From Caldatribacterium sp051549785 (GTDB taxonomy: Bacteria; Atribacterota; Atribacteria; Atribacterales; Caldatribacteriaceae), in NCBI RefSeq assembly GCF_051549785.1, contig NZ_CP189974.1:806001-870000 (forward strand): a DNA stretch of 64,000 bases, written 5' to 3'. Below the pieces are notes generated by a model. It was not told where the DNA came from, ran no database searches, and was given only the letters and a program-made list of their open reading frames with translations. Both the position numbers and the translations under genes were made by a program. Positions 23,620-32,423 of the stretch are shown piece after piece (positions within the stretch are counted from its first letter, which is position 1; the number at the start of each line of letters is the position of its first letter).

Positions 23620-23865
23620 ATGCTTCCCATGAAGCGGTTCACCCGCGCTGAGCTTCGGTACTACGATGGAAGAGAGGGAAGGCCTACCTACGTGGCCTTT
23701 GGAGGAAAGGTCTACGACGTCTCCTCGAGTTTCCTCTGGAAAGGGGGTCGTCACCAGGTGCTGCACAGCGCCGGAGAGGACCTCACCGAAGCACTGCAGG
23801 AAGCCCCTCATGGGGCAGAGCTTCTTGAGAGGTTCCCCGTGGTGGGGGAGCTCGTAGAGGAATAG
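23620..23865 (+). CDS. Small cytochrome b5-like heme/steroid-binding domain protein
   Basis: An 81-residue soluble protein. RFTRAELRYYDGREGRPTYVAFGGKVYDVSSSFLWKGGRHQVLHSAGEDLTEALQEAPHG follows the cytochrome b5-fold pattern (E/FTxxELxxYDG...PxYVAxxGxVYDVS...WxxGxHxxxxxAGxDLTxxxxxxxHG) seen in small anaerobe proteins. Two histidines at the expected heme positions (~47 in GGRHQ and ~63 in PHG) are present. The start could be ATG 23620 or ATG 23629; neither has a good ribosome binding site, and a terminator ends just before. Function in redox stress is suggested only by position. Confidence 0.75.
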   Translation: MLPMKRFTRAELRYYDGREGRPTYVAFGGKVYDVSSSFLWKGGRHQVLHSAGEDLTEALQEAPHGAELLERFPVVGELVEE

Positions 23866-23872
23866 GTTCTCC

Positions 23873-23901
23873 TTGCCCCCAAAGTGTCCTCAGGATATAA
23901 T
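23873..23901 (+). promoter_or_regulatory. Promoter of the peptide-type ABC operon
   Basis: TTGCCC (23873-23878), 17-bp spacer, TATAAT (23896-23901). The predicted start (about 23908) is about 3 nt before the ATG at 23911, so the message should be leaderless. Confidence 0.7.
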
Positions 23902-23910
23902 GGCCTCAGC

Positions 23911-24915
23911 ATGGTACGATATGTTCTGAGGCGGTTGCTTTTTACTATTCCTGTTCTCTTCGGCATTTCTCTTGTGGTCTTCCTCGTGGTGCGCCTGGCT
24001 CCGGGGGATCCGGCGAAGGTCATGGCAGGGGAACACGCCTCTTTGGAGTTCATCGAGGCGGTGCGTGTCCGGTGGGGCCTGGACCGTCCTCTGTACGTTC
24101 AGTACGGCATCTGGCTTTCGCGTGCGCTGCGAGGGGATCTCGGGCTCTCCATCGCCACAAAGGCCCCCGTGCTCCAGGAGGTTCTGGAGCGTTTTCCTGC
24201 TACGCTCGAGCTCTCCCTTGTAGCCATGGTGTTTGCCGCGGTTTTCGGGATGGCTGCAGGGATCCTCTCCGCGGTGCGGCAGTACTCGCTCTTCGATTAC
24301 CTTGCCATGGTTGGGGCGCTCATCGGGATTTCGGTTCCGGTGTTCTGGCTTGGCCTTATGCTCATGCTCTTTTTCGGGCTCTACCTTGACCTTTTGCCCA
24401 TCTCAGGGCGCCTTGACCCCGGGATCACTCTTCGGACCATCACGGGGCTCTACCTCCTTGATGCGCTCCTGACCCGAAACGGCAAGGCCTTCGTGAATGC
24501 CCTTGCGCATCTTGTGCTCCCAGGGATTGCTCTTGGCACCATCCCCATGGCGCTCATCGCCCGCATGACCCGCTCGGCCATGCTTGAAGTTATCCGTCAG
24601 GATTTCATCCGCACAGAACGGGCGAAAGGCCTTCCGGAGCGGCTGGTCATCTACCGCCATGCGTTGCGGAATGCTCTCATCCCCATTGTGACAGTCATCG
24701 GCATGGAGTTCGGGCTGCTCCTTGGAGGAGCCATCCTCACCGAGACGATTTTCGCCTGGCCGGGCCTTGGGCGGTACACGGTGGATGCGGTGTACGCCAG
24801 AGACTACCCGGCCATCCAGGGGGCGGTGCTTTTTATTGCCTGTGTCTTTGTGGTTGTGAACCTTGTGACGGATATTCTCTATGCCTATATCAATCCGAGG
24901 ATACGGTACCGGTGA
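23911..24915 (+). CDS. Dipeptide/oligopeptide-type ABC transporter permease (DppB-like)
   Basis: A 334-residue permease with about six helices. Opening MVRYVLRRLLFTIPVLFGISLVVFLVVRLAPGDPA and the EAA-type loop (IRTERAKGLPERLVIYRHALRNALIPIVTVIGMEFG) are typical of DppB/OppB. ATG 23911 is chosen over 23884 because it matches the family start and the -10 at 23896-23901 lies between the two. Members of this class carry peptides, nickel or oligosaccharides. First gene of a five-gene operon. Confidence 0.93.
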   Translation: MVRYVLRRLLFTIPVLFGISLVVFLVVRLAPGDPAKVMAGEHASLEFIEAVRVRWGLDRPLYVQYGIWLSRALRGDLGLSIATKAPVLQEVLERFPATLELSLVAMVFAAVFGMAAGILSAVRQYSLFDYLAMVGALIGISVPVFWLGLMLMLFFGLYLDLLPISGRLDPGITLRTITGLYLLDALLTRNGKAFVNALAHLVLPGIALGTIPMALIARMTRSAMLEVIRQDFIRTERAKGLPERLVIYRHALRNALIPIVTVIGMEFGLLLGGAILTETIFAWPGLGRYTVDAVYARDYPAIQGAVLFIACVFVVVNLVTDILYAYINPRIRYR

Positions 24916-25781
24916 GGAGCATCGAGGACATCGCTGAAACCCTTCGTTTGCTGTGCCGGAATCGGGCTGCTCTTGCGGGCCTTGTCATCCTTGGGGTCTA
25001 CGTTTTCGTTGCCCTTTTCCCCTGGCTTCTTGCTCCCAACGACCCTCTCAAACGCGACCTTGCGCTCCGGTACCGTCCGGGGTTCTGGGCGGGGAAGGAG
25101 TTCGCCCGTTTCCCTTTGGGAACGGATTACCTCGGGCGGTGTGTGCTCTCCCGTATTCTCTGGGGGACCAGGACTTCCCTTCTTGTCGGCGTGATTGCCG
25201 TGTCGATTTCTACAGGCCTTGGAATGTTCCTCGGGCTTCTTTCCGGGTATTTCGGCGGATGGGTGGATATGGTCCTCATGCGAGTGGTGGATGTGCTCTT
25301 CGCTTTCCCGAGCATTCTCCTGGCCATCACCATTATGGCTGCTTTAGGTCCGGGGCTTGAGAAGGCGATGATCGCCATAGGCATCGTCTACACCCCTCAG
25401 ATGGCGAGGGTAGTCCGGAGCGTTACCCTGGTCATCCGGGAGATGGAGTTCATCGAAGCCGAACGGGCGCTTGGGGCGAGCCACGCCCGAATGCTCCTCC
25501 ACCACATCCTCCCAAACACCCTGCCCCCGGTTGTAGTGTACGCCACGCTAAGTGTGGCTGGAGCCATTCTCGATGCCGCCGCTTTGGGGTTTCTGGGGCT
25601 TGGGGCCATGCCACCAGCGCCCGAGTGGGGGGCAATGCTCTCAGGAAGCCACAAAGCCCTGACCTCGGGAGCCTGGTGGGCGGTGGCCTTTCCGGGACTG
25701 GCCATCATGATGGCGGTTTTGGGGCTGAACCTTCTTGGGGACGGCATGCGGGACCTTCTTGATCCTCGCCTCCGGATGTAG
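24912..25781 (+). CDS. Dipeptide/oligopeptide-type ABC transporter permease (DppC-like)
   Basis: A 289-residue permease. Features include NDPLKRDLALRYRPG...FPLGTDYLGRCVLSRILWGTRTSL near residue 45-85, the EAA loop (EFIEAERALGASHARMLLHHILPNTLPP) and LGAMPPAPEWGAMLSGS towards the C terminus, all typical of DppC. GTG start with ATGA-like overlap (GTGA) on the dppB stop. Heterodimerises with the upstream permease. Confidence 0.93.
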   Translation: MRSIEDIAETLRLLCRNRAALAGLVILGVYVFVALFPWLLAPNDPLKRDLALRYRPGFWAGKEFARFPLGTDYLGRCVLSRILWGTRTSLLVGVIAVSISTGLGMFLGLLSGYFGGWVDMVLMRVVDVLFAFPSILLAITIMAALGPGLEKAMIAIGIVYTPQMARVVRSVTLVIREMEFIEAERALGASHARMLLHHILPNTLPPVVVYATLSVAGAILDAAALGFLGLGAMPPAPEWGAMLSGSHKALTSGAWWAVAFPGLAIMMAVLGLNLLGDGMRDLLDPRLRM

Positions 25782-25783
25782 CG

Positions 25784-26749
25784 ATGAAGCCGGTACTCCT
25801 CCAGGTTGAAAACCTAAAGACGTACATCGCCACGCACCGGGGAGTTGTGCGGGCTGTTGACGGGGTGAGTTTTGAAATCTTCGAAGAGGAAACCCTTGGT
25901 CTTGTGGGGGAGTCGGGGTGTGGCAAGAGCATGACGGCACTTTCGATCCTCAAACTCTACCCCAGACCTCAGGGGAGGATTGTGGAAGGAAAGATTGTCT
26001 TCGAAGGGGAAGACCTGGTGCAGAAAGATGAAGAGGAGATGCTGAAAATCCGGGGGAAGCGGATCTCCATGATTTTCCAGGAACCCATGACCTCTCTTGA
26101 CCCCGTGTTCCCGATTGGGGAAGGTATTGTGGAAGTCCTCATGCTCCACCAGGGGCTTTCACGAAGCGAAGCCCAAAGGGAAGCTGTACGACTTTTGCGG
26201 ATGGTGCGCATTCCCGAACCGGAAAAACGTGTACACCAGTATCCCCACCAGCTCTCCGGAGGCATGCGCCAGCGGGTTATGATTGCCCAGGCGCTGGCAT
26301 GTCGACCAAAGCTCCTCATTGCCGATGAACCCACAACGGCCCTTGATGTCACGGTTCAAGCGCAGATTCTTGAGCTCATCAGAACGCTCAAGGAGGAGAC
26401 GAAAACTGCCGTGCTCCTCATCACCCATGATCTTGGCGTTGTGGCCGAGCACTGTGAACGGGTTGCCGTCATGTACGCTGGGAAAATCGTGGAGAAGGCC
26501 GATGTTCTGTCACTTTTTGCCCGACCTCTCCACCCCTATACCCGGGCCCTTCTTGGGGCCCTTCCCCGTGCCGATGGCAAAAAGCAGCGTCTTGAAGCCA
26601 TTCCCGGAACGGTTCCTGATTTGCTCTCCCCACCTCCGGGTTGTCGTTTCCATCCTCGCTGCCAGAGGCGCATTGCTCCCTGTTTTGCGGAGGAGCCCCC
26701 GCTTCGGGAAGTGGAGAAAGGACACGAAGTGGCATGCCACCTCTTGTAG
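25784..26749 (+). CDS. Dipeptide/oligopeptide-type ABC transporter ATPase (DppD-like)
   Basis: A 321-residue ATPase. Walker A GESGCGKSMTAL (~45), Q-loop IFQEPMTSLDP, signature LSGGMRQRVMIAQAL, Walker B LLIADEPTTALD and switch LITHDLGVVAEHC are present. The C-terminal oligopeptide-transport extension HPYTRALLGALP...GCRFHPRCQRRIAPC carries the cysteines of the 4Fe-4S/zinc-like motif of this family. Pairs with the following ATPase; their genes overlap by 16 bases. Confidence 0.95.
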   Translation: MKPVLLQVENLKTYIATHRGVVRAVDGVSFEIFEEETLGLVGESGCGKSMTALSILKLYPRPQGRIVEGKIVFEGEDLVQKDEEEMLKIRGKRISMIFQEPMTSLDPVFPIGEGIVEVLMLHQGLSRSEAQREAVRLLRMVRIPEPEKRVHQYPHQLSGGMRQRVMIAQALACRPKLLIADEPTTALDVTVQAQILELIRTLKEETKTAVLLITHDLGVVAEHCERVAVMYAGKIVEKADVLSLFARPLHPYTRALLGALPRADGKKQRLEAIPGTVPDLLSPPPGCRFHPRCQRRIAPCFAEEPPLREVEKGHEVACHLL

Positions 26750-27711
26750 AGGTTGTGGATCTCAGGAAGCAGTTCGTTCTCTCTGGGAATCGGTGGGGGG
26801 AGAAGCTCACGGTTGACGCTGTAAGCGGAGTATCCCTGACGATTTTTCAGGGGGAGACCCTGGGGCTTGTGGGAGAAACGGGCTGTGGGAAGAGCACCCT
26901 TGCCCGGTGTATCCTTCGTCTTGTGGAACCGACGGGAGGGCGAGTGCTGTTTGAGGGGAAGGACATCCTGAGTCTCTCTTCACGGGATTTCCATCCTTAT
27001 CGTCGTCGCATGCAGATGGTGTTCCAGGACCCCTTTGCTTCCCTGAATCCTCGGAAAACGGTGTTTGCCATTCTCGAAGAGCCACTCATCATCCACGGAG
27101 AGCGCAATCCGAGGATCCGGAAGGAGAAGGTGGAGGCCATTGCCGAGCGCGTGGGACTTGACGTACGTCTTTTACGGAATTACCCCCACGAGTTCTCAGG
27201 AGGGCAGAGACAGCGCATTGGCATTGCCCGGGCACTCATCCTTGAGCCCGAGTTTGTGGTGTGCGACGAACCGGTGTCGGCCCTTGACGTCTCCATTCGG
27301 GCGCAGATTCTCAATTTGCTCTGCGACCTTCAGGAGAGCCTGCGCCTTTCGTACCTTTTCATTGCCCACGACCTGAGTGTTGTGCGGTACATCTCCCACC
27401 GGGTTGCCGTGATGTACCTGGGGAAAATCGTCGAGATTGCCCCCTGTGAGGAGCTGTTCGCCAATCCCCTTCATCCCTACACCCGGGCGCTCCTTGCCGC
27501 CCTTCCGGTTCCTGACCCTTCGCGTCCTCGGAAGCGAATGCTCCTTGAGGGTGACCCTCCGAGTCCTCTTCGTCCTCCCTCCGGATGCCGCTTCCATACT
27601 CGCTGCCCGGAACGGATGGACATCTGCGCGGTGTACCCGCCGGGGGCGTTCTTTCTCAACCCAGAGCATGTGGTGTTCTGCCATCTCTATGGAGGATGGG
27701 AAATGGTATAA
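26734..27711 (+). CDS. Dipeptide/oligopeptide-type ABC transporter ATPase (DppF-like)
   Basis: A 325-residue ATPase. Walker A GETGCGKSTLAR, Q-loop VFQDPFASLNPRKT, signature FSGGQRQRIGIARAL, Walker B FVVCDEPVSALD and switch FIAHDLSVVRYIS are present, with the DppF C terminus PSPLRPPSGCRFHTRCPERMDIC. ATG 26734 (MPPLVEVVDLRKQF) is the natural family start and overlaps the dppD end; the longer frame from 26641 is not conserved. Confidence 0.94.
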   Translation: MPPLVEVVDLRKQFVLSGNRWGEKLTVDAVSGVSLTIFQGETLGLVGETGCGKSTLARCILRLVEPTGGRVLFEGKDILSLSSRDFHPYRRRMQMVFQDPFASLNPRKTVFAILEEPLIIHGERNPRIRKEKVEAIAERVGLDVRLLRNYPHEFSGGQRQRIGIARALILEPEFVVCDEPVSALDVSIRAQILNLLCDLQESLRLSYLFIAHDLSVVRYISHRVAVMYLGKIVEIAPCEELFANPLHPYTRALLAALPVPDPSRPRKRMLLEGDPPSPLRPPSGCRFHTRCPERMDICAVYPPGAFFLNPEHVVFCHLYGGWEMV

Positions 27712-27712
27712 T
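27704..27712 (+). promoter_or_regulatory. Extended -10 promoter for the binding-protein gene
   Basis: TGGTATAAT spans the stop codon of the DppF-like gene. Transcription from ~27719 would give the binding-protein gene its own message with a ~70-nt leader. Confidence 0.55.
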
Positions 27713-27790
27713 GAGACCACGGAAAGGGAGGGGAAATGGTCCTTCGGTTGCCACGGTCTCTCTCCCGTATCCTGGAAAGGAGGGTTCACA

Positions 27791-29377
27791 ATGCGAAAGG
27801 TGTTGCTCCTTGTGGTTGGTGTGTTTCTCGTTTTGGGAGCGGGTTTTGCCTGGGCTTCGGAGCCGAGGTACGGTGGAACGCTCATCTACGGGAGTGCCGG
27901 GGATGCCACACGCCTTGACCCGGCGGACGTAACGGACGGGATTTCCATCACCCGGACGGATGCGATGTTCGAAGGGCTTGTCCGGTACAAACCCGGGACT
28001 ACCGAGATCGAGCCGTGGCTTGCCGAATCCTGGGAGGTTTCCGAGGACGGGCTCACCTTCACCTTCCACCTCCGCAGGGGGGTCAAGTTCCACGACGGTA
28101 CCGACTTTAACGCCGATGCCGTGGTGTACTCCTTCAAACGCCAGTTTGACCCCAACCACCCCTTCCATCAGTACGGGGAGTGGGCGTACTGGCAGTGGAT
28201 GTTCAACTACGTGAAGGATGTGGAGAAGGTCGACGACTACACGGTGCGTATCACCCTCTCTCAACCCAATGCCTCCTTCCTCACGAGTATGGCTATGTTC
28301 ACCGTGGCGATTGTGAGCCCCACTGCCTGTGAGAAGTACAAAGGAGACTTCTTCAAAAACCCGGTGGGCACAGGGCCCTTCAAGTTCGTGGAGTGGGTGA
28401 AGGATGACCACATGACGGTGGAGGCTTTTGAGGACTACTGGGGTGGGCGTCCGTACCTTGACCGCATCATCTTCCGGGTCATTCCCGACCCTTCGGTGCG
28501 GCTTCTTGAGCTTGAGAAGGGTTCCATCCACTGCATGGAGTACCCGAACCCCGATGACCTTGAGCGGATTGCCAAAAACCCTGATCTTGTCCTCCTTGAG
28601 CTTCCCGGCATCAACGTTGGGTATCTCGCCATGAACATGGGGGAGGACACTCCAGGCTTCCAGAAACCCTTTGGGGACGTTCGGGTCCGGAGGGCCATAA
28701 ACCACGCAATCAACAAAAAGGCCATCGTGGAGCACCTCTATAAGGGGACGGCGGTCCCGGCGAAGAACCCCATCCCGCCCACCATGTGGGGGTACAACGA
28801 TGATATTGAGGATTACGAGTACGACCCGGAGAGAGCGAAAGCGCTCCTTGCCGAGGCGGGGTACCCCAACGGGTTTGAGACGACGCTCTGGGTCATGCCG
28901 GTTTCCCGTCCGTACATGTTCGATCCCCCGAAAATCGCTGAGGCCATTCAGGCAGACCTCGAAGAGGTGGGCATCCGGGCGAACATCTCCACCGTGGAGT
29001 GGGGGACTTACCTCCAGGAGACCGAGGCAGGAAAGCACCCCATGTGCCTTCTCGGGTGGATTGGGGACAACGGTGACCCCGACAACTTCCTCTACGTACT
29101 CCTTGACAAGGACAATGCCATTGTAGGGAGTGCCGGGAATGTGGCGTTTTACCGGAACGACGAGCTCCACGAAATTCTCATCAAAGCCCAGCAAACGTAC
29201 GACCAGAAGGAGCGTGAGGCCCTCTACAGGAAGGCTCAGGAAATCATCCACAACGACGCCCCCTGGGTGCCCCTGGCGCACGCCAAACTCCAGATGGTGT
29301 TCCGGAAAAACGTGAAGGGATTTGTGCTCCATCCTCTGGACCGGAAGTACTTCCAGAGTGTGTGGCTTGAGGAGTAA
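27791..29377 (+). CDS. Peptide/oligosaccharide ABC transporter substrate-binding protein (family 5)
   Basis: A 528-residue exported binding protein with signal MRKVLLLVVGVFLVLGAGFAWA. Family 5 hallmarks: YGGTLIYGSAGDATRLDPADVTDGIS, LAESWEVSEDGLTFTFHLRRGVKFHDGTDFNADAVVYSFKRQFDP, VGTGPFKFVEWVKDD and DVRVRRAINHAINKKAIVEHLYKG. AAAGGAGGG precedes the ATG. It serves the upstream permeases and ATPases. Whether the ligand is a peptide or an oligosaccharide is open: thermophiles often use this class for sugars. Confidence 0.94.
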   Translation: MRKVLLLVVGVFLVLGAGFAWASEPRYGGTLIYGSAGDATRLDPADVTDGISITRTDAMFEGLVRYKPGTTEIEPWLAESWEVSEDGLTFTFHLRRGVKFHDGTDFNADAVVYSFKRQFDPNHPFHQYGEWAYWQWMFNYVKDVEKVDDYTVRITLSQPNASFLTSMAMFTVAIVSPTACEKYKGDFFKNPVGTGPFKFVEWVKDDHMTVEAFEDYWGGRPYLDRIIFRVIPDPSVRLLELEKGSIHCMEYPNPDDLERIAKNPDLVLLELPGINVGYLAMNMGEDTPGFQKPFGDVRVRRAINHAINKKAIVEHLYKGTAVPAKNPIPPTMWGYNDDIEDYEYDPERAKALLAEAGYPNGFETTLWVMPVSRPYMFDPPKIAEAIQADLEEVGIRANISTVEWGTYLQETEAGKHPMCLLGWIGDNGDPDNFLYVLLDKDNAIVGSAGNVAFYRNDELHEILIKAQQTYDQKEREALYRKAQEIIHNDAPWVPLAHAKLQMVFRKNVKGFVLHPLDRKYFQSVWLEE

Positions 29378-29383
29378 TCGAGA

Positions 29384-29420
29384 GGGCATGAGCCCCGGAG
29401 AAGACCCGGGGCTCATGCCC
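29384..29420. terminator. 15-bp perfect hairpin at the SBP/mutY junction
   Basis: GGGCATGAGCCCCGG (29384-29398) pairs with 29406-29420 around a 7-nt loop, starting 7 bases after the binding-protein stop. No T-tract. Both candidate ATG starts of mutY (29388 and 29415) lie within the two arms. Confidence 0.65.
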
Positions 29421-30446
29421 CCGGAGGAATTCCTCGAGTGCCTTTTCCAGTGGTTTGCACATAACCGGCGGGATCTTCCCTGGAGGGTGGAGTACTCTCC
29501 GTATCGGGTCTTGGTTGCAGAGGTGATGCTTGCCCAGACCCAGGTGCCACGGGTCATTCCCTACTACTGCCGCTTCCTTGAGCGTTTCCCCGACGTCTCC
29601 ACTTTAGCCTCGGCCTTGCGGGAAGAGGTGCTCCTTGCCTGGGAAGGCCTCGGGTACTACCGGAGGGCTCACCACCTCCATGAAGCGGCACAGAGGATTG
29701 TGGAGCGTTTCCAGGGCTGTATCCCTGCCGATTTCGAGACCCTGCGGCGCCTCCCAGGCATCGGACCGTACATCGCCTCGGCCATCCTGGGGATTGGGTA
29801 CAATTTGCCTGTGCTTGCAATTGACACCAACGTGCGGCGTGTGCTCTCGAGGGTTTTCGGTGCCGGAGAAGATGTGAACCTCCGTGAGATAGGGAATCTC
29901 CTCATTTCCCATATGCCTTCCGGAAAGGCTCGCCATCTCAACGAAGCCCTGATGGATTTCGGGGCGCTGGTCTGCCTTTCCCAAAAACCTCGCTGTTCTC
30001 TGTGCCCTTTCCGGGGGTTCTGTACCTTTGTGAAGGATGCGGGAAGAGAAAGCCGCATCCGACAGCAGCGTACCCTTCTTGAGATTTGCGTTGCGGTGTG
30101 CTGTGCAGGGGAGGAGGTACTCCTCACAAGAAGCGAAGGCAAGCTCTTTCCGGGTCTTTGGGGACTACCCTTTAGGGAGCAGGACGGGGAAGACCCCCGG
30201 GCGTGGATTGACGCCCTTGGCGAGCGTTACGGCTTCTTGCCTCTGGGTTTTCAAGAATGCGGAGTGGTCGCTCATGCCTATACCCGGTACCGGGTGCGGG
30301 CAAGGGTCCTCAGGGTCTCCGGGAAAAGAACGGGCATGCTTTCAGAAGCAGCGTGGGTGGCCTTTCGTGAACTTCCCCGGTACCCTCTGCCTTCGCTCTT
30401 TCGGAAAGCTCTTGCTCTGGTGCGTCCTGGGGAATACCGGCCTTAG
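29388..30446 (+). CDS. mutY: A/G-specific adenine glycosylase
   Basis: A 352-residue base-excision enzyme that removes adenine opposite 8-oxoguanine. The HhH-GPD domain includes LPWRVEYSPYRVLVAEVMLAQTQV (catalytic Glu in AEVMLAQT), hairpin LPGIGPYIASAILG and the catalytic Asp in AIDTNVRRVLSR. The 4Fe-4S motif C-X6-C-X2-C-X5-C (CLSQKPRCSLCPFRGFC) is intact. A C-terminal NUDIX-like domain for 8-oxoG recognition follows (EICVAVCCAGEEVLLTRSEGKLFPGLWGLP). ATG 29388 and ATG 29415 are both possible; the family alignment begins at about the second, and neither has a good ribosome binding site because a hairpin covers both. Confidence 0.92.
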   Translation: MSPGEDPGLMPPEEFLECLFQWFAHNRRDLPWRVEYSPYRVLVAEVMLAQTQVPRVIPYYCRFLERFPDVSTLASALREEVLLAWEGLGYYRRAHHLHEAAQRIVERFQGCIPADFETLRRLPGIGPYIASAILGIGYNLPVLAIDTNVRRVLSRVFGAGEDVNLREIGNLLISHMPSGKARHLNEALMDFGALVCLSQKPRCSLCPFRGFCTFVKDAGRESRIRQQRTLLEICVAVCCAGEEVLLTRSEGKLFPGLWGLPFREQDGEDPRAWIDALGERYGFLPLGFQECGVVAHAYTRYRVRARVLRVSGKRTGMLSEAAWVAFRELPRYPLPSLFRKALALVRPGEYRP

Positions 30447-30482
30447 GGTTGCGGTTTTCTTCCCGTAAAGGGGGTGAACCGT

Positions 30483-30830
30483 GTGGAGAAAACCGTATTT
30501 TTCGTCTTCCGGGATGAAGAGATGTGTTTCATCCACGTGCTTTTGTATGCCCTGGACTATGCGGTGTCGGGGAAGGTTCTGAAAATTGTCTTTGAGGGAG
30601 CGGCCACACGGCTTATTCCTCGTCTTTCCCAAAAGGACCACCCGCTCCATACCCTTTACGAAAAGGTGAAGTCCCAGGGAGGTATTGCCGGGGCCTGCAG
30701 GGCATGCTCGGCCAAAATGGGGGTCCTTGAGGCGGTGCAGCAGGAAGGTCTTCCCCTGCTTGATGAGATGAACGGCCACCCAAGTATCCGGCACTTCGCC
30801 GAAGAGGGCTTTACGGTGCTTGTGCTTTAG
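30483..30830 (+). CDS. DsrE-like small cytoplasmic protein
   Basis: A 115-residue protein (MEKTVFFVFRDEEMCFIHVLLYALDY...). The overall pattern resembles the DsrE/TusD-like fold: beta strand TVFFVF, amphipathic helix, KVLKIVFEGAA and a C-terminal EEGFTVLVL. A CRACSAKMG stretch could hold a redox-active or sulfur-carrying cysteine pair. GTG 30483 is preferred over 30474 because AAAGGGGG lies at the right distance. Function is unknown; it lies between mutY and an osmolyte importer with tight spacing. Confidence 0.6.
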   Translation: MEKTVFFVFRDEEMCFIHVLLYALDYAVSGKVLKIVFEGAATRLIPRLSQKDHPLHTLYEKVKSQGGIAGACRACSAKMGVLEAVQQEGLPLLDEMNGHPSIRHFAEEGFTVLVL

Positions 30831-30832
30831 GG

Positions 30833-31486
30833 GTGGCAACGGTGGCGTTCTTCGTTCGGGTGCTGCTCCTTGCAGTAGAGCGGAAAGCCCTGGTGCTCTC
30901 GAGTCTTTGGGAACACGTGGTGATTTCCCTTCTGGCCTGTCTTTTCATTGCGCTCTGCGGTGTCCCCCTGGGCATCCTCATTGCCCGTTTCCGGCGTGTG
31001 GCCTTCTGGGTTGTCGCTGCAACCGGCGTCCTCTACACCATCCCAGCTCTGGCCCTTTTTGGGTTCATGATTCCCCTTTTTGGCATCGGCCTGCGACCGA
31101 CGCTTTTTGCTCTCTTCATCTATGGCCTTTTGCCCCTTGTACGGAATACTTATGTGGGCATCACGACGGTGGATCCGGCCATCGTGGAGGCCGCAAAGGG
31201 CATGGGGAGCACCGACTGGCAGTTGCTCTGGCGGGTCCAGATCCCCTTGGCGCTCCCGGTGATTGTGGCTGGGCTCCGGACCGTTGTGGTGATGACGATT
31301 TCCATGGCCACCATTGCCGCCTTCATCGGTGCAGGGGGTCTTGGGGTGCTCATCTTCCGTGGCATCACCTCTTACTACCCTGAGCTCATCGTGCTTGGGA
31401 GTTTCCTGGTCGCCGCACTTGCCCTTGGGGCTGACGGGGTGTTCGCTGTCCTGGAAAGGCGGCTCATGAGGCGTTTACGCTTATGA
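30833..31486 (+). CDS. Osmoprotectant/betaine ABC transporter permease (OpuCB-like)
   Basis: A 217-residue permease with about five helices. The typical segment LWEHVVISLLACLFIALCGVPLGILIARF opens the protein and the EAA loop IVEAAKGMGSTDWQLLWRVQIPLALPVIVAGLRT is clear. FIGAGGLGVLIFRGI follows, as in OpuCB/ProW-type permeases. GTG 30833 or GTG 30842 may be the start. Only one permease is encoded, so it would act as a homodimer. Confidence 0.9.
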   Translation: MATVAFFVRVLLLAVERKALVLSSLWEHVVISLLACLFIALCGVPLGILIARFRRVAFWVVAATGVLYTIPALALFGFMIPLFGIGLRPTLFALFIYGLLPLVRNTYVGITTVDPAIVEAAKGMGSTDWQLLWRVQIPLALPVIVAGLRTVVVMTISMATIAAFIGAGGLGVLIFRGITSYYPELIVLGSFLVAALALGADGVFAVLERRLMRRLRL

Positions 31487-31498
31487 AAGGAGGGTAGT

Positions 31499-32422
31499 AT
31501 GAAGCGCTTTTTCGTGGTGGGACTTTTCGTGGTCTTGCTTTTGGGTGAGGGTTTTGGCTTTACGCAGGGGTGGTGCATCCGTTCCCTAGCCGAGGCAGAA
31601 GAACCGGGGAAAATCGTGGTGAGCAACAAACCCTTCACCGAGTCCTACATCCTTGCGGAAATCATGGCAGAGCTTTTGCGCCGCCACACGAAGCTTTCCG
31701 TTGAGCGGCGGATTATTGAGGGGGGAACAACCTCCATTCTCCACCCGGCACTCCTTGCCGGTGAGATCGACCTTTACCCTGAGTACACCGGGACTGCCTG
31801 GCAGGAGGTACTGAAGCACCGGGAGATCATCCGGGATCCCCTTGAACTCTATGAAGCAGTGAAGCGAGAGTACGAGGAGCGTTTTGGCCTTGTGTGGTTG
31901 CCCCTTTTCGGGTTCAACAATACCTTTACCCTTGCGGTTCGAAGAGCATCGGCAGAACGGGATGGGCTTCGGACCTTTTCCGACCTTGCCCGGGTTTCCG
32001 AGCGGTACGTCTTTGGGGCCGAGCCGGACTTTTTCGAACGCCAGGATGGCTATGAGAATCTCGTCAGGACCTACGGTTTCCGCTTCAAGGCCACACGGCA
32101 GATGGCCATTGCCCTGAAGTACCCGGCGATTGTCTCCCACGAAGTCGACGTCATCAACGCCTTTTCCACCGATGGGCTTTTGCGGAAGTTCGATCTCGTG
32201 GTACTCGAAGACGATCGGCAATTTTTCCCCTCCTATTTCTGTGCTCCGGTGGTTCGGAAGGAAGTCCTTGACCGTTACCCTGAGGTTGGGAGGGTACTTG
32301 GGCTCCTTGAGGGGAAGATCAGCGATGCGGAGATGACCGAGATGAATTACCTCGTGGATGAGGAACGCCGGGACCCGAAAGACGTGGCCCGGGAGTTTTT
32401 AGCACGAGAGGGGCTTCTCTGA
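31499..32422 (+). CDS. Osmoprotectant/betaine ABC transporter substrate-binding protein (OpuCC-like)
   Basis: A 307-residue exported binding protein with an N-terminal hydrophobic signal (MKRFFVVGLFVVLLLGEGFGF). Hallmarks of the OpuAC/OpuCC group: IVVSNKPFTESYILAEIMAELL, GGTTSILHPALLAGEIDLYPEYTGTAW (the aromatic-rich ligand pocket region), GAEPDFFERQDGY and YFCAPVVRKEVLDRYPEV. AAAGGAGGG precedes the ATG. Ligand probably a quaternary amine such as glycine betaine, choline or carnitine. Confidence 0.9.
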   Translation: MKRFFVVGLFVVLLLGEGFGFTQGWCIRSLAEAEEPGKIVVSNKPFTESYILAEIMAELLRRHTKLSVERRIIEGGTTSILHPALLAGEIDLYPEYTGTAWQEVLKHREIIRDPLELYEAVKREYEERFGLVWLPLFGFNNTFTLAVRRASAERDGLRTFSDLARVSERYVFGAEPDFFERQDGYENLVRTYGFRFKATRQMAIALKYPAIVSHEVDVINAFSTDGLLRKFDLVVLEDDRQFFPSYFCAPVVRKEVLDRYPEVGRVLGLLEGKISDAEMTEMNYLVDEERRDPKDVAREFLAREGLL

Positions 32423-32423
32423 C

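Noticed and set aside
27656..29557. 633-codon minus-strand ORF
   Set aside because: Antisense to the family 5 binding-protein gene; no ribosome binding site and no recognisable domain.
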